Assembly: GCA_025927935.1 (NCBI GenBank)
Contig: JAICKM010000425.1
Span: 1-6,207, forward strand
Source: Chloroflexia bacterium
GTDB lineage: Bacteria > Chloroflexota > Chloroflexia > QHBQ01 > JADMIH01
DNA length: 6,207 bases
Direction: 5' to 3'
The notes beneath the pieces are model-generated. The model was not told the DNA's origin and did not search any database. It saw only the letters and a list, made by a program, of their open reading frames with translations. This document shows, in pieces, positions 1-6,207 of the stretch. The position numbers were made by a program, and so were the translations under genes. The stretch's first letter is position 1; every line of letters begins with the position of its first letter.

Positions 1-40
1 CGGGCGGGGCCAGCGCCGGACCCACGCCCGCCGGGGTTTA

Positions 41-49
41 TGCTACAAT
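41..49 (+). promoter_or_regulatory. Extended -10 promoter element upstream of gene 1
   Basis: The bases TGCTACAAT fit an extended -10 element (TG-n-TAnAAT) and form one of the few AT-rich patches in a very GC-rich window. No good -35 box is visible about 17 bases upstream (around 21-26), which is tolerable for an extended -10. Transcription would be expected to begin about 6-8 bases downstream, near 55-57. That coincides with the GTG codon at 55, so either the message is leaderless or translation begins at the ATG at 97. The call rests on motif match and position only. Confidence 0.5.
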
Positions 50-96
50 AGGGCGTGCAACAGGGAGTCGAAAGGCGCGCCAGTGCGCCGCCGCAC

Positions 97-2082
97 ATGA
101 GTAGTGCCACCGGTGGGGCGCGCGCCCGGCGCGTCGTCGGGCGGCTAGTCATCTGCATCCTGGGCGCGCTGGTCCTCTGGACGGCGGCGTGGCAGGTTAA
201 GCGCGCCGACAGCGTCGATCTCGGCGGGCCGCAGGACGGCCCCTTCATCCAGCACTTCAACACCCGCGAACCCGATCCGGCGAAACAGCCCAATCCGCCC
301 TACACCTACCGCTGGAGCCAGGGCAACAGCACCATCCTCTGGCCCGGCACCGGCAACTTCCCTCTGACTATCACGCTGCGCCTGGCGAGCGTGCCCCTGC
401 CCGGCGCGCCGCAGACCGTCACCGCGACCGTGCGCGGGCAAAGCTTCCCGCTGGCCCTGGTCAATGAGTTGCGCGACTACAGCTTTCGCGTGGAGCGCGG
501 CAATCCCTTGGAAGGCGACGTGGCGGTCAGGCTGACCACCACGCCCTTCCACGGGCCGGGCGATCCGCGCGAACTAGGCGTGCTGGTGGACCGCGCGACC
601 ATGGCTCCCATCGACACCGGGGTGCGCCCCGGCGTGGTGCCGCCGCCGCTGGATATGGCGCGCTGGACCGCCGTGCTGGCCCTGCTCTATGGCCTGACCT
701 GGTGGCTGAGCGGCAGTACGCGGGCGGCCACGGCGGCCGGGATCGCCCTGGCGCTGTTCGTCGCGGTGGAGGCCATCGGCGAGCGGGCGAACCTCGGCTT
801 CCTGGCGCCCGAAGCCTTCGTGCTCATGCTCTGGGCCGTGCCGCTGGCTATCGCCGTGCGCTGGGCGGCGCACGCTACCCTGCGGCTGGCGGAGCGGGCC
901 AGCGGCCAGCCGATCCACCGGCCCGCGCATGGCGCCGCTGAGGCCGCCGCCGCCGCCCTGGTCGCCGGGTGGCTGCTGCGCATTGGCGGCATGGTCTACC
1001 CGCAATTCATGAGCAGCGACATCGGCCTGCACGTCAACAATATCGGCAAGGTCTTGCGCGGCCAGTGGGTCTGGGCCGGCGTGTTGCCCAACGGCGCGCC
1101 GCAGCCCTATCCGCCGCTGACCTACCTGACGCTGGCGCCCTTCGCCGGGCTGGTGCCCGATATCAGCCTGCTGCTGCGCGCCGGGGTGAGCCTGCTCGAC
1201 GCGGCCTGCGTGCTGCCGCTGCTCTACCTGGGCACGCGGCTGGGGGGAGCACGCGCGGGGGCCTGGGCGGGCTGGGTCTATGCGCTGCTGCCCGCGCCCT
1301 TCACGCTCTTCTCGGCTGGGGTCTACGCCAACCTCTTCGCCAACATCGTTTTCACCTGGACCCTGGCCGTGTGGGGCGAAATGTTGCTGGCGCGGCGGGT
1401 CACGCCGGCTCTCGTGGCAGCCCTGGCGGCGGGCTTTTTCTTGACATTCATGGGGCACTATGGTATGCTGATTGCCGCTGTCGCCGTCGCGGCGGCTTTC
1501 ATTGTGCTTGCCTTACTCATGGGTCCGCCGATTTTACGGCGGCGCGCGCTGATCGTCGCGGGCACGCTGGCGGTCGCGGGCATCGCCGCCTACCTGGCCT
1601 ACTACAACCACTTTGTGGACGTGATGCTGGCCCAGGTGCGCGGCGTCGGCTCCCAGGTGACGCCGGGCAGCGGGACGGACGCCGCCGCGGGCGACGTAGC
1701 CGCTAGCCCGGGCGCGATTACGCCCTTCGCCCTGCTGAATCTGCTGGGCAGACGGTTGGGGCCGGATCTGGGCGCCGCCGCGCTGCTCGTGACGCTGGCC
1801 GGGTGGACCGGGGCGGGACGGGCGGCACGCGGCGTGCAGGCGCTAGTCGTAGCGACCGCGCTGGCCGGGATCGGCTTCGCCGCCCTGAGCTTGCGCGCCG
1901 GCGAAAATATTCGCTACGCGTTGTTGTTTGCGCCCCTGGTCGCCGTGGGCGCGGGTCTGTTTCTGAGCCGCCTGGATCGCCGGGGGCCAGCCGGCCTCTG
2001 GTGGAGCGTCGCGCTGGTCGCTGTGCTGGCCTGGCACTTGCTCGAAGTCTGGTTGCCGCTGATTTTCACGCGGTACCACTAA
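97..2082 (+). CDS. GT-C-like polytopic membrane protein with N-terminal exported beta-rich domain
   Basis: I read this as an integral membrane protein, probably a GT-C-type glycosyltransferase using a lipid-linked sugar donor; the exact family is not recognised. From the ATG at 97 it has 661 residues. A basic N-terminus (RARR) precedes a membrane segment at 15-33. An exported, beta-strand-rich domain follows at about 50-170, with YRW at 71-73 and PGDPRELGVLVD at 154-165; I recall this arrangement from Chloroflexota membrane glycosyltransferases. About 13 hydrophobic segments follow from residue 187 to the end. The loop after the segment at 283-301 carries SSDIGLH (D308, H312) and then PYPPLTY (337-343), resembling the first catalytic loop of GT-C enzymes, where an Asp is essential. 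Start choice: GTG at 55 would add 14 residues but sits at the predicted transcription start; neither start has a good ribosome site. It ends 23 bases before the methyltransferase gene. The specific activity is inference. Confidence 0.8.
   Translation: MSSATGGARARRVVGRLVICILGALVLWTAAWQVKRADSVDLGGPQDGPFIQHFNTREPDPAKQPNPPYTYRWSQGNSTILWPGTGNFPLTITLRLASVPLPGAPQTVTATVRGQSFPLALVNELRDYSFRVERGNPLEGDVAVRLTTTPFHGPGDPRELGVLVDRATMAPIDTGVRPGVVPPPLDMARWTAVLALLYGLTWWLSGSTRAATAAGIALALFVAVEAIGERANLGFLAPEAFVLMLWAVPLAIAVRWAAHATLRLAERASGQPIHRPAHGAAEAAAAALVAGWLLRIGGMVYPQFMSSDIGLHVNNIGKVLRGQWVWAGVLPNGAPQPYPPLTYLTLAPFAGLVPDISLLLRAGVSLLDAACVLPLLYLGTRLGGARAGAWAGWVYALLPAPFTLFSAGVYANLFANIVFTWTLAVWGEMLLARRVTPALVAALAAGFFLTFMGHYGMLIAAVAVAAAFIVLALLMGPPILRRRALIVAGTLAVAGIAAYLAYYNHFVDVMLAQVRGVGSQVTPGSGTDAAAGDVAASPGAITPFALLNLLGRRLGPDLGAAALLVTLAGWTGAGRAARGVQALVVATALAGIGFAALSLRAGENIRYALLFAPLVAVGAGLFLSRLDRRGPAGLWWSVALVAVLAWHLLEVWLPLIFTRYH
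1441..1469 (+). promoter_or_regulatory. Possible internal sigma70-type promoter inside gene 1
   Basis: A perfect TTGACA hexamer at 1441-1446 is followed by a 17-base spacer and TATGCT at 1464-1469. The -10 hexamer matches TATAAT at 4 of 6 positions and has an upstream TG at 1461-1462, as in an extended -10. It lies within the coding sequence for the FLTFMGHYGMLIA stretch, about 640 bases before the methyltransferase gene and pointing toward it. It could provide separate transcription of genes 2-3, or be a coincidence of membrane-segment codons. No experimental signal is available. Confidence 0.3.
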
Positions 2083-2083
2083 C

Positions 2084-2089
2084 GAGGAG
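2084..2089 (+). promoter_or_regulatory. Shine-Dalgarno candidate for the methyltransferase gene
   Basis: GAGGAG begins one base after the TAA of gene 1 and is the only purine-rich site in the 23-base gap. Its distance to the ATG at 2106 is 16 bases (19 to the second ATG at 2109), longer than usual. The TTG at 2094 has better spacing but is followed in frame by a TAG two codons later, so it cannot start this protein. Translation may also depend on ribosomes finishing gene 1. Confidence 0.4.
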
Positions 2090-2105
2090 CGACTTGCAAT
2101 AGCCT

Positions 2106-2915
2106 ATGATGCGTCATGACCTCTACGAAGACCTGTACCTGAAAGAACAGGACTACTGGTGGCATGTCGGCAAGCGGGCCATCGTCTATTCCCTGCTGGA
2201 GAAATTCCTCCCCCCCGGCGATCCCCAGACGCGGCGTGCGCTCGACCTGGGCTGCGGCACCGGCCATAACCTCGACAGCCTGGCCCGCTACGCCGAGCCG
2301 GTGGGCCTGGATAGTTCCGCCGAGGCGCTGGAGTTCTGCCGGCGCCGCGGCCATCGCCGGCTCATCCAGGCCGCCTCCTTGCCCTTCGCCGATAACTCGT
2401 TCGACGTCGTCACCGCGCTCGACGTGATCGAGCATCTGGACGACGACCTGGGCACCCTGCGCGAAGTCTACCGGGTGATGCGCCCCGGCGGCCTGCTGAT
2501 CATCAGCGTCCCGGCCTACAAAGTCCTCTGGAGCTACTGGGACCAGATCCTGGGCCACCGCCGCCGCTACACCACGGCGAACCTGGCCCGCGTAGTGCGC
2601 CGGGCCGGGTGGCGGGTGCGCAAGGTCAGCTACAGCAACATGGCGATCCTGGCGCCCACGGTCGCCATGCGCCTGGTCAAGAGCCTGCGCCACCGCAAGA
2701 GCGAAGTCGCCATGCCCGCCAGCGACAGCGCCGAGCATATGGAAGCCGGGGGGCCGGAAACCGATTTCGTCGACGTGCCCGGCTGGCTAAACAGCGCCAT
2801 GATCACCTACTATCGTGGCGAGAGCCGGGCGTTGCGGGCGGTCGATCTGCCGTTTGGCCTCTCGGTCGTCTGCGTGGCGCAGAAACCGCGCGGGAGCCGC
2901 CCGCAGCCGCGATGA
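2106..2915 (+). CDS. Class I SAM-dependent methyltransferase (Methyltransf_11/23-like)
   Basis: A 269-residue cytoplasmic methyltransferase that transfers a methyl group from S-adenosylmethionine to an unidentified acceptor. The Rossmann-type SAM site is clear. Motif I, LDLGCGTG, is at 46-53. The acidic residue at the end of strand 2 is D69 in VGLDSS. LPFADNSFDVV at 92-102 leads into ALDVIEHLDDD (motif II region), and RVMRPGGLLIISVP at 123-136 is the motif III region. The N-terminal YEDLYLKEQDYWWHVGKR and the later HRRRYTTANL (151-160) are typical of a subgroup often found beside polysaccharide and glycosyltransferase genes. The C-terminus, with DLPFGLSVVCVAQKP (247-261), also fits that subgroup and may contact the membrane or substrate. 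Length is normal and no key residue is missing. ATG at 2106 is chosen; a second ATG follows immediately. The stop overlaps the start of the next gene, suggesting translational coupling. A role in modifying a glycan or lipid carrier is inferred from context. Confidence 0.93.
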   Translation: MMRHDLYEDLYLKEQDYWWHVGKRAIVYSLLEKFLPPGDPQTRRALDLGCGTGHNLDSLARYAEPVGLDSSAEALEFCRRRGHRRLIQAASLPFADNSFDVVTALDVIEHLDDDLGTLREVYRVMRPGGLLIISVPAYKVLWSYWDQILGHRRRYTTANLARVVRRAGWRVRKVSYSNMAILAPTVAMRLVKSLRHRKSEVAMPASDSAEHMEAGGPETDFVDVPGWLNSAMITYYRGESRALRAVDLPFGLSVVCVAQKPRGSRPQPR

Positions 2916-4588
2916 GCAAATCCTCCGAGGCGCTGGCGATACCTCGAGCACAGCTGCGCGGCACCCGGTTGGATGGGGCGTTACGGCTCTCGGCCTGGGT
3001 GGAACGCCAGGCGCCCCGGCTGCTGATCGCGGCCATGGCCGCCTATGTGATCATCCTCTTCGCCGCCTCGGTCTACAAATACGAGCATTTCGGCCAGGGC
3101 TATGACCAGGTGGACTTCGAGCAGGCGCTCTGGAACACCGTCCACGGCCGCCCCTTCGCCGACTCGCGTTTCAACTTCACCGACTCGATCTTCGGCATGG
3201 ACTGGATGCCGCTGCTGGCGGTGTTCGTGCCGGTCTATGCCCTGCTGCCGTCGGCGCTGCCGCTGTTCTTCTTGCAGATCCTGGCCGCGGCCCTCGGTGC
3301 GTGGCCGGTCTACCTGCTGGCGCGCGATAAACTCGGCACCCGCCGCCACGGACTCGTCTTCGGCCTGGCCTGGCTGCTCTACCCGACCATCCAGTATGCG
3401 GTGCTCGATCCGTTCCAGATCCGCATCTTCGCCACCACGCTGCTGCTGTTCGCGCTGCTCTACTTCGAGCGCGACCGCATGGTGCCCTTCCTGATCACGG
3501 CGGGGCTGGCCCTGCTCGCTCGCACTGATGTCGCGCTGGTCGTGCTGATGTTCGGGGTGTACGCGCTGGTCGCGCGGCGTGGAGCGCGCTGGGTCATCGC
3601 CCCGCTGCTGCTCGGCGGCGGCTACTTCCTGCTGGTGATGACGTTCATCGTGCCCGCGTTCGTGCATCTGCCGGAGGTCCATTGCACCGGGCCGATCCCG
3701 CCGGAGCAGATCGCCACGGCCTGGCCGGGCAGCAATAATCCCAACCTGGGCTATTACCTGCACTGGGGCTGCACGCCGGGCATGATCCTCACCAACCTGG
3801 TGAAGAACCCGCTGTACACGCTGAATTATATGTTCGGCGACCCGCGCAAATGGGCCTACCTGGCCGCGCTGCTGGCGCCCTTCGCCTTCCTGGCGCTGCT
3901 CAATCCGGGCCGCCTGCTGCTGGGCTTGCCGGTACTCGGCCTGAACCTGATCGCCTGGCGCGGCGCGCAGATCAACTATCGCACGCATTACCAGTTGCTC
4001 ATCACCATCGGCGTCGTAGGCGCGGCCATTGCCGGGTATGCCGTACTGGAGCGGCTGATCGGGCGCCAGCGCCGCCTCGATCCCGCCGCCGAGATCACGC
4101 CCGCCGGGATGGAGGCGCGGCCCGATCCCACTGCCGGGGACGTGGCGGCCGCCACGCGCAACCTGCTGATCTGGCGCGACGGGCCGCTGCTGGCCGTGCT
4201 GGTGGTGGCCCTGGTGGTTAATATCCTGCTCGTCAACCCGGTGATCAGCATCGTGCGCTACCCGGAGCCGGCGGCGCGCGTGGCGGCAGCGGAGCGGCTG
4301 ATCGCCATGGTGCCGCCCACAGCCCAGGTCGCCGCGTCGAGCAAACTGGCGCCGCGCCTGCTGCCCCGGCAGTACATCTACAACTTCCCGCCCGCGCCCT
4401 ACTCACCGTACAATATGCACGACTTCAAGGGGCTGAACTTTATCCTGGTCGACGAAAACGCCTCCGCGCTCAACGAATTGCCGTTAGGCAGCGACGTGAG
4501 CGCGTTGAAGGCGCTCGACAGCAGCCCGGAGTGGGCCCTCGTAACAGAAGACCACGACTTCCGGTTGTACGCCCGAAAGCATCGCTGA
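2912..4588 (+). CDS. DUF2079-family polytopic membrane protein
   Basis: A 558-residue integral membrane protein matching DUF2079, a GT-C-like family of unproven function. The signature follows the first membrane segment (37-55): YDQVDFEQALWNTVHGRPF at 64-82, with D65, D68 and E70 as candidate catalytic or metal-binding acids in the first outside loop. Further segments lie near 115-136, 146-162, 171-184, 189-203, 206-221, 228-249, 313-330, 333-349, 360-380 and 425-441. Charge distribution puts the N-terminus inside and the C-terminal soluble domain (about 445-558) outside. VAASSKLAPRLLPRQYIYNFP (473-493) resembles the family's usual C-terminal motif. The protein's only two cysteines, C258 and C287, share one predicted outside loop. 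A polar loop at 381-424 faces the cytoplasm. The frame stays open upstream to 2609, but ATG 2912 is preferred because it overlaps the methyltransferase stop by four bases, gives a normal N-terminus and avoids a long overlap. Shine-Dalgarno support is weak, so translational coupling is likely. Activity on lipid-linked sugars is inference. Confidence 0.9.
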   Translation: MSKSSEALAIPRAQLRGTRLDGALRLSAWVERQAPRLLIAAMAAYVIILFAASVYKYEHFGQGYDQVDFEQALWNTVHGRPFADSRFNFTDSIFGMDWMPLLAVFVPVYALLPSALPLFFLQILAAALGAWPVYLLARDKLGTRRHGLVFGLAWLLYPTIQYAVLDPFQIRIFATTLLLFALLYFERDRMVPFLITAGLALLARTDVALVVLMFGVYALVARRGARWVIAPLLLGGGYFLLVMTFIVPAFVHLPEVHCTGPIPPEQIATAWPGSNNPNLGYYLHWGCTPGMILTNLVKNPLYTLNYMFGDPRKWAYLAALLAPFAFLALLNPGRLLLGLPVLGLNLIAWRGAQINYRTHYQLLITIGVVGAAIAGYAVLERLIGRQRRLDPAAEITPAGMEARPDPTAGDVAAATRNLLIWRDGPLLAVLVVALVVNILLVNPVISIVRYPEPAARVAAAERLIAMVPPTAQVAASSKLAPRLLPRQYIYNFPPAPYSPYNMHDFKGLNFILVDENASALNELPLGSDVSALKALDSSPEWALVTEDHDFRLYARKHR

Positions 4589-4667
4589 CCGATCCGGGCC
4601 GCGCGTAGCCGCAGCCGGACGAATCAGCCCAGGCCCCGGTTGTCGATGGGCGCCCTCGAGGAGGATC
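4589..4667 (+). other. Intergenic gap before the propeller gene
   Basis: This 79-base gap is the longest break between genes in the window. It holds no convincing -10/-35 pair and no hairpin followed by a T-run, so nothing shows that transcription of the upstream genes stops here. Two overlapping 8-base palindromes, GGGCGCCC (4648-4655) and CCTCGAGG (4654-4661), run into the ribosome site. A loose 5-bp inverted repeat (GCCCA at 4627-4631, TGGGC at 4647-4651) is also present. Read-through from gene 3 to gene 4 is possible but unproven. Confidence 0.5.
4658..4665 (+). promoter_or_regulatory. Strong Shine-Dalgarno site setting the start of gene 4
   Basis: GAGGAGGA contains a full AGGAGG core at 4659-4664 and is the best ribosome-binding sequence in the window. 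The gap to the ATG at 4668 is only 3 bases from the core (4 from GAGGAG), on the short side. It still identifies ATG 4668 as the start, because a basic leader and a hydrophobic export segment follow directly. Confidence 0.75.
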
Positions 4668-6207
4668 ATGCACACGGATCACACAGTTCGACCGCTACCC
4701 TTGTCCCCCACGGGGCGCCGCCGTCCCTACTATCTCGCCGCGCTGGTCCTAAGCCTGCTGGCGATCAGCCTGATCGCGCTGCTCGCGCCCCGCTCCGGCG
4801 CCGCGCAGAGCACGGCGGGCGTGATCGTCTACGGCGGCGTGGACCACAACCTCTGGCGGATCAACGCCGACGGGCGCAGCCGCCTGCAACTGACGCAGGA
4901 CGGCATGTCGGACAACCCCACGTGGGTGCCGGGTGGCAGCCGGATCGTCTTCGCATCCACCCGCGACCAGCAGGTGGTCACGCCGCCGGAAGGCCGCCTG
5001 GTGCTCAACCAGATCTACCTGATGGGATCGGACGGCAGCAACCCCGTGCGGCTCTCCGACGGCACCACCGACGACAAGCTGCCCGACGTGACCGCCGATG
5101 GGCAGCGCATCGTCTTCCTGCGCAACCACAACTGGCGCGTCGCCAACGGCAGCCCGGTGCGCGACACCGAGATCGGCAGTATGCGCCTCGACGGCAGCGA
5201 CTACCAGGTGCTGGGCAGCCAGGTGACGGAGTTGCGCACGCGGATCGACCGCTATCCGGCCCGCATCTCGCGTGACGGCAGCAAGGTCGTCGTGGTGCGC
5301 CAGGCGGCAGGCCAGTCGAGCCGCGTGCAGGTGCTGGATGTCGCCACGCACCAGTTCACCGCGCTCGACCTCGCCATCGACCAGGGCACCGCCGAGGGCA
5401 GCATCGAGTATCTCTGGCCGCGCTTCGACCAGGCGGGCCGCATTGTCGTCTTGCGCCGCGCCTACACCGCCGGACCTTCGGCGGCCCAACTGATCAGCTT
5501 CGATGCCGGCGGCCAGAACGTACAGACGCTGGCCGCCGGCCTGGCCTACGAGGCGCTGGCGAACGGCTTCGACGTAAACTGGTCCGCCCACACGCTGGTC
5601 GGCGGGCGGGCGCCGGAGCTACCCGGCGGCCTGCGCCCGGAAGAGATCTACCTCTACGACCTCGCTACGGGCACGGCCTCGCCGCCGCTCGACAGCGGCC
5701 ACGCGCCCAGTTTCAGCCCCACGCGCGACGCCCCACCGCAGCCGGCGCCCACCGCGACCGCAGCGCCGCCCGCGGCCAGTCCCCCGCCCGGCCCTCCCCC
5801 TGCCGGGCAGTTGATCAGCACGCCCGACCCGCTGTTCTACAAGGTCTGGGAGCGGGTGGATCGCGCCGTGCGGGAGAATGCTGCCGTGCGCTCATGGATC
5901 TGGGGGCCGGTGGGCCGCGCCGTGGAGCATGAGCCGTATGGCGGCGGCACCCGCCTGGTGCAGTATTTCGACAAGGCGCGCATGGAACTCAACCCGGCCA
6001 GCGGCGATAAGCCCGCCTACGTCACCAACGGCCTGCTGGTGGTCGAGATGCTCAGCGGGCGCGTCCAGATCGGTCCGACGCAGTACGAGACGCGCAGCCC
6101 CGCCCCGGTCGCCATCGGCGGCGACGGTACAAGCAATCCAGCGCCGTCCTACGCCGCCCTGGCCCTCGTGGCCTCGCTGGCGGGCGAGAACCAGGCCCCG
6201 GCGGCCC
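4668..6207 (+). CDS. Exported six-bladed TolB/WD40-like propeller protein with Chloroflexota-type C-terminal domain (3' end outside window)
   Basis: The frame is open from ATG 4668 to the window edge, giving 513 residues with no stop. A basic leader (RRR at 17-19) and hydrophobic segment (about 21-40) direct export; cleavage after SGAA (43-46) is possible, or the segment stays as an anchor. There is no lipobox, and no cysteine in the visible protein. Residues 51-355 contain six blade-like repeats near 61-101, 115-155, 168-211, 219-264, 274-312 and 326-355. The first two are clearest: NLWRINADG...IVFAS and QIYLMGSDG...IVFLR, the PD40/TolB pattern, and six blades is the TolB-propeller number. 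A Pro/Ala/Thr linker follows at about 354-380. Then comes a domain with FYKVWERVD (390-398), RSWIWGP (408-414), VQYFDKARMEL (431-441) and VTNGLLVVEML (452-462), which I associate with secreted Chloroflexota proteins of unknown function. The propeller probably binds a ligand or protein outside the membrane; no catalytic residues are recognised. It follows the DUF2079 gene by 79 bases. Confidence 0.88.
   Translation, partial: MHTDHTVRPLPLSPTGRRRPYYLAALVLSLLAISLIALLAPRSGAAQSTAGVIVYGGVDHNLWRINADGRSRLQLTQDGMSDNPTWVPGGSRIVFASTRDQQVVTPPEGRLVLNQIYLMGSDGSNPVRLSDGTTDDKLPDVTADGQRIVFLRNHNWRVANGSPVRDTEIGSMRLDGSDYQVLGSQVTELRTRIDRYPARISRDGSKVVVVRQAAGQSSRVQVLDVATHQFTALDLAIDQGTAEGSIEYLWPRFDQAGRIVVLRRAYTAGPSAAQLISFDAGGQNVQTLAAGLAYEALANGFDVNWSAHTLVGGRAPELPGGLRPEEIYLYDLATGTASPPLDSGHAPSFSPTRDAPPQPAPTATAAPPAASPPPGPPPAGQLISTPDPLFYKVWERVDRAVRENAAVRSWIWGPVGRAVEHEPYGGGTRLVQYFDKARMELNPASGDKPAYVTNGLLVVEMLSGRVQIGPTQYETRSPAPVAIGGDGTSNPAPSYAALALVASLAGENQAPAA

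Noticed and set aside
1..30. Inverted repeat CGGGCG (1-6) / CGCCCG (25-30) as a terminator of an upstream gene
   Set aside because: The stem is short and imperfect with a 12-base loop and no T-run after it. In such GC-rich sequence this is expected by chance.
574..1458. Long open frame on the - strand opposite gene 1 (294 codons)
   Set aside because: Its translation is rich in Gln, Arg, His and Pro with no recognisable domain, the usual shadow of a GC-rich membrane gene. The + strand frame has clear membrane segments and motifs.
2609..2911. Upstream extension of the DUF2079 frame
   Set aside because: The extra 101 residues are Gln/Arg/Pro-rich with no membrane or domain pattern and lie inside the methyltransferase gene. 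The ATG at 2912 gives a normal start coupled to the upstream stop.
2981..3988. Long open frame on the - strand opposite the DUF2079 gene (335 codons)
   Set aside because: Low-complexity Gln/Arg/Glu/His translation and complete overlap with a well-supported + strand gene indicate a compositional shadow.
4716..4740. Twin-arginine (Tat) export signal in the propeller protein
   Set aside because: The RRR at residues 17-19 is followed by PYY rather than the S/T-RR-x-F-L-K pattern. A normal Sec signal or anchor explains the sequence.
4640..5275. Alternative + strand frame overlapping the start of the propeller gene (211 codons)
   Set aside because: It reads as Arg/Ala/Pro-rich noise. The strong Shine-Dalgarno site and export signal belong to the frame starting at 4668.
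4749..5591. Open frame on the - strand opposite the propeller gene (280 codons)
   Set aside because: No motif or ribosome site supports it, while the + strand carries repeated PD40 blades across the same bases.
5739..5808. Repeat tract encoding Pro/Ala-rich residues as a mobile or CRISPR-like repeat
   Set aside because: There is no regular repeat unit or spacer structure. It is in frame and fits a flexible interdomain linker.

Overview
The window is very GC-rich (about two-thirds G+C by eye), and all four recognisable genes lie on the + strand, head to tail. It most resembles an envelope gene cluster from a member of the Chloroflexota. This rests on recalled family resemblance, not on a search. 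Two features drive it: a beta-rich exported domain fused to a polytopic membrane protein in the first gene, and a tryptophan-rich 'RSW-WGP ... VQYFDKxRME ... VTNGLL' domain in the last gene, which I associate mainly with Chloroflexota secreted proteins. No rRNA, tRNA, CRISPR array, insertion sequence or origin is visible.

Layout: positions 1-96 hold a short upstream region with an extended -10-like promoter (41-49). Gene 1 (97-2082; GTG alternative at 55) is a large multi-spanning membrane protein. It has an N-terminal extracytoplasmic beta-rich domain and a body resembling GT-C glycosyltransferases. Gene 2 (2106-2915) is a class I SAM-dependent methyltransferase. Gene 3 (2912-4588) is a DUF2079-family polytopic membrane protein, also GT-C-like, whose start overlaps the stop of gene 2 as ATGA. 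After a 79-base gap with a strong Shine-Dalgarno sequence comes gene 4 (from 4668). It is an exported protein with a six-bladed TolB/WD40-like beta-propeller, a Pro/Ala linker and the start of the FDKxRME domain. Gene 4 runs off the right edge without a stop.

Genes 1-3 look like one transcription unit (gaps of 23 and -4 bases), and gene 4 may belong to it. A coherent but unproven reading is a cell-surface glycan unit. The two membrane proteins would handle lipid-linked sugars on the outer face, the cytoplasmic methyltransferase would modify a glycan or lipid carrier, and the secreted propeller protein would act at the surface. No nucleotide-sugar-using GT2/GT4 enzyme, flippase or polymerase is in the window, so the substrate cannot be named. 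I see no clear evidence of a wholly new system. The points most worth checking are the domain architecture of gene 4, the fused exported domain of gene 1, and a near-consensus promoter inside gene 1.
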